Shown one piece after another: positions 23,170 to 23,394 of a stretch of DNA of 23,394 nt. The stretch comes from AG25 sp035518815. GTDB lineage: Bacteria > Gemmatimonadota > Gemmatimonadetes > Gemmatimonadales > GWC2-71-9. Under the pieces are notes generated by a model. That model made no database searches. It was given only the letters and a program-made list of their open reading frames with translations, and was not told the DNA's origin. The DNA is taken from the NCBI GenBank assembly GCA_035518815.1, contig DATIXG010000063.1, forward strand, positions 1 to 23,394, written 5' to 3'. Numbering within the stretch: the stretch's first letter is position 1; each line of letters opens with the position of its first letter. The translations under genes and the position numbers were made by a program.

Positions 23170-23394
23170 TCACGTCTTCAGGGCGTCGGTCAGCGCGTTC
23201 CAGGGCAGGAGGGCGCACTTCACGCGGACGGGGAATTTGGCCACCCCCGCGAGCGCCCTCAAATCGCCGAGCGACGGATCCTTGGCGGCGGCTTCGTCAC
23301 CCTGCATCATCGCGCTCATCCGCTGAGCGGCCAGGGCGGCATCAGCGCGCCGCTTCTCCTTGACCAGCTGGGTCATCATGGACGCCGCGGCCTG
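23170..23394 (-). CDS. sufU: SufU-type Fe-S cluster assembly protein, C-terminal part
   Basis: This is the C-terminal 74 codons of a gene whose 5' end lies beyond the window. The frame runs to the window edge (QAAASMMTQLVKEKRRADAA). The tail, VAKFPVRVKCALLPWNALTDAL, is the conserved C-terminus of SufU; its cysteine is the third zinc-binding/sulfur-accepting residue. SufU receives sulfur from SufS in SUF-type iron-sulfur cluster assembly. The A-S-x-M-M-T-x-L-V-K helix before a variable insert also fits. The start, the first two cysteines and the likely sufS/sufBCD neighbours are not visible. Confidence 0.85.
   Translation of the reverse strand, partial: QAAASMMTQLVKEKRRADAALAAQRMSAMMQGDEAAAKDPSLGDLRALAGVAKFPVRVKCALLPWNALTDALKT

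Overview
The window is 23.4 kb of GC-rich, very compact bacterial chromosome. It holds 20 protein-coding genes, two of them touching the window edges, and no intergenic gap longer than about 165 bp. I see no tRNA, rRNA, insertion sequence, prophage or CRISPR array. The gene content and order fit a Gemmatimonadota-like or similarly deep-branching Gram-negative lineage: a parA-parB-M23 peptidase-bactofilin operon, a YpjD-type MazG protein, a deoxyhypusine-synthase homologue and an 88-residue protein coupled to queG. That assignment is inference from memory of gene neighbourhoods, not a database result.

Region 1 (1-7372) is metabolic. A MazG-like pyrophosphohydrolase converges on a minus-strand operon read as fadI thiolase, fadJ-type hydratase/dehydrogenase, proline dehydrogenase, rsgA. 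Adjoining genes in it overlap by 1-4 bp or lie 15 bp apart. Divergent from it is glpD, so fatty-acid, proline and glycerol-3-phosphate oxidation, all of which pass electrons to the respiratory chain, sit side by side.

Region 2 (7369-12746, minus strand) is the most unusual. It is a tightly packed five-gene operon: LOG-family phosphoribohydrolase, deoxyhypusine-synthase-like protein, Spinster-like MFS transporter, D-Ala-D-Ala-ligase-type ATP-grasp enzyme, and an HExxH metallopeptidase carrying four N-terminal zinc ribbons. Four of the five junctions are overlaps or gaps of at most 4 bp and the fifth is a 17-41 bp overlap. No known pathway that I recognise joins these five families.

Region 3 (12747-15796) has a divergent promoter region with -10-like boxes placed so close to both start codons that the transcripts may be leaderless. 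It then has a small unknown protein translationally coupled to queG (epoxyqueuosine reductase), and a convergent pair of Nif3-like and NAPE-PLD-like metal enzymes.

Region 4 (15797-20940) links chromosome segregation and cell shape. On the minus strand it reads mnmG, then a leader with a parS site, a good promoter and AT-rich 9-bp repeats, then parA, parB, an M23 endopeptidase and a bactofilin, joined by ATGA overlaps or a 1-bp gap. An inverted repeat with two DnaA-box-like sequences follows the bactofilin. The parS site together with mnmG and parAB suggests an origin-proximal position.

Region 5 (20951-23394) is a NatAB-like ABC-2 exporter (permease and ATPase) followed upstream by the C-terminal part of a SufU-type Fe-S scaffold cut off by the window edge.
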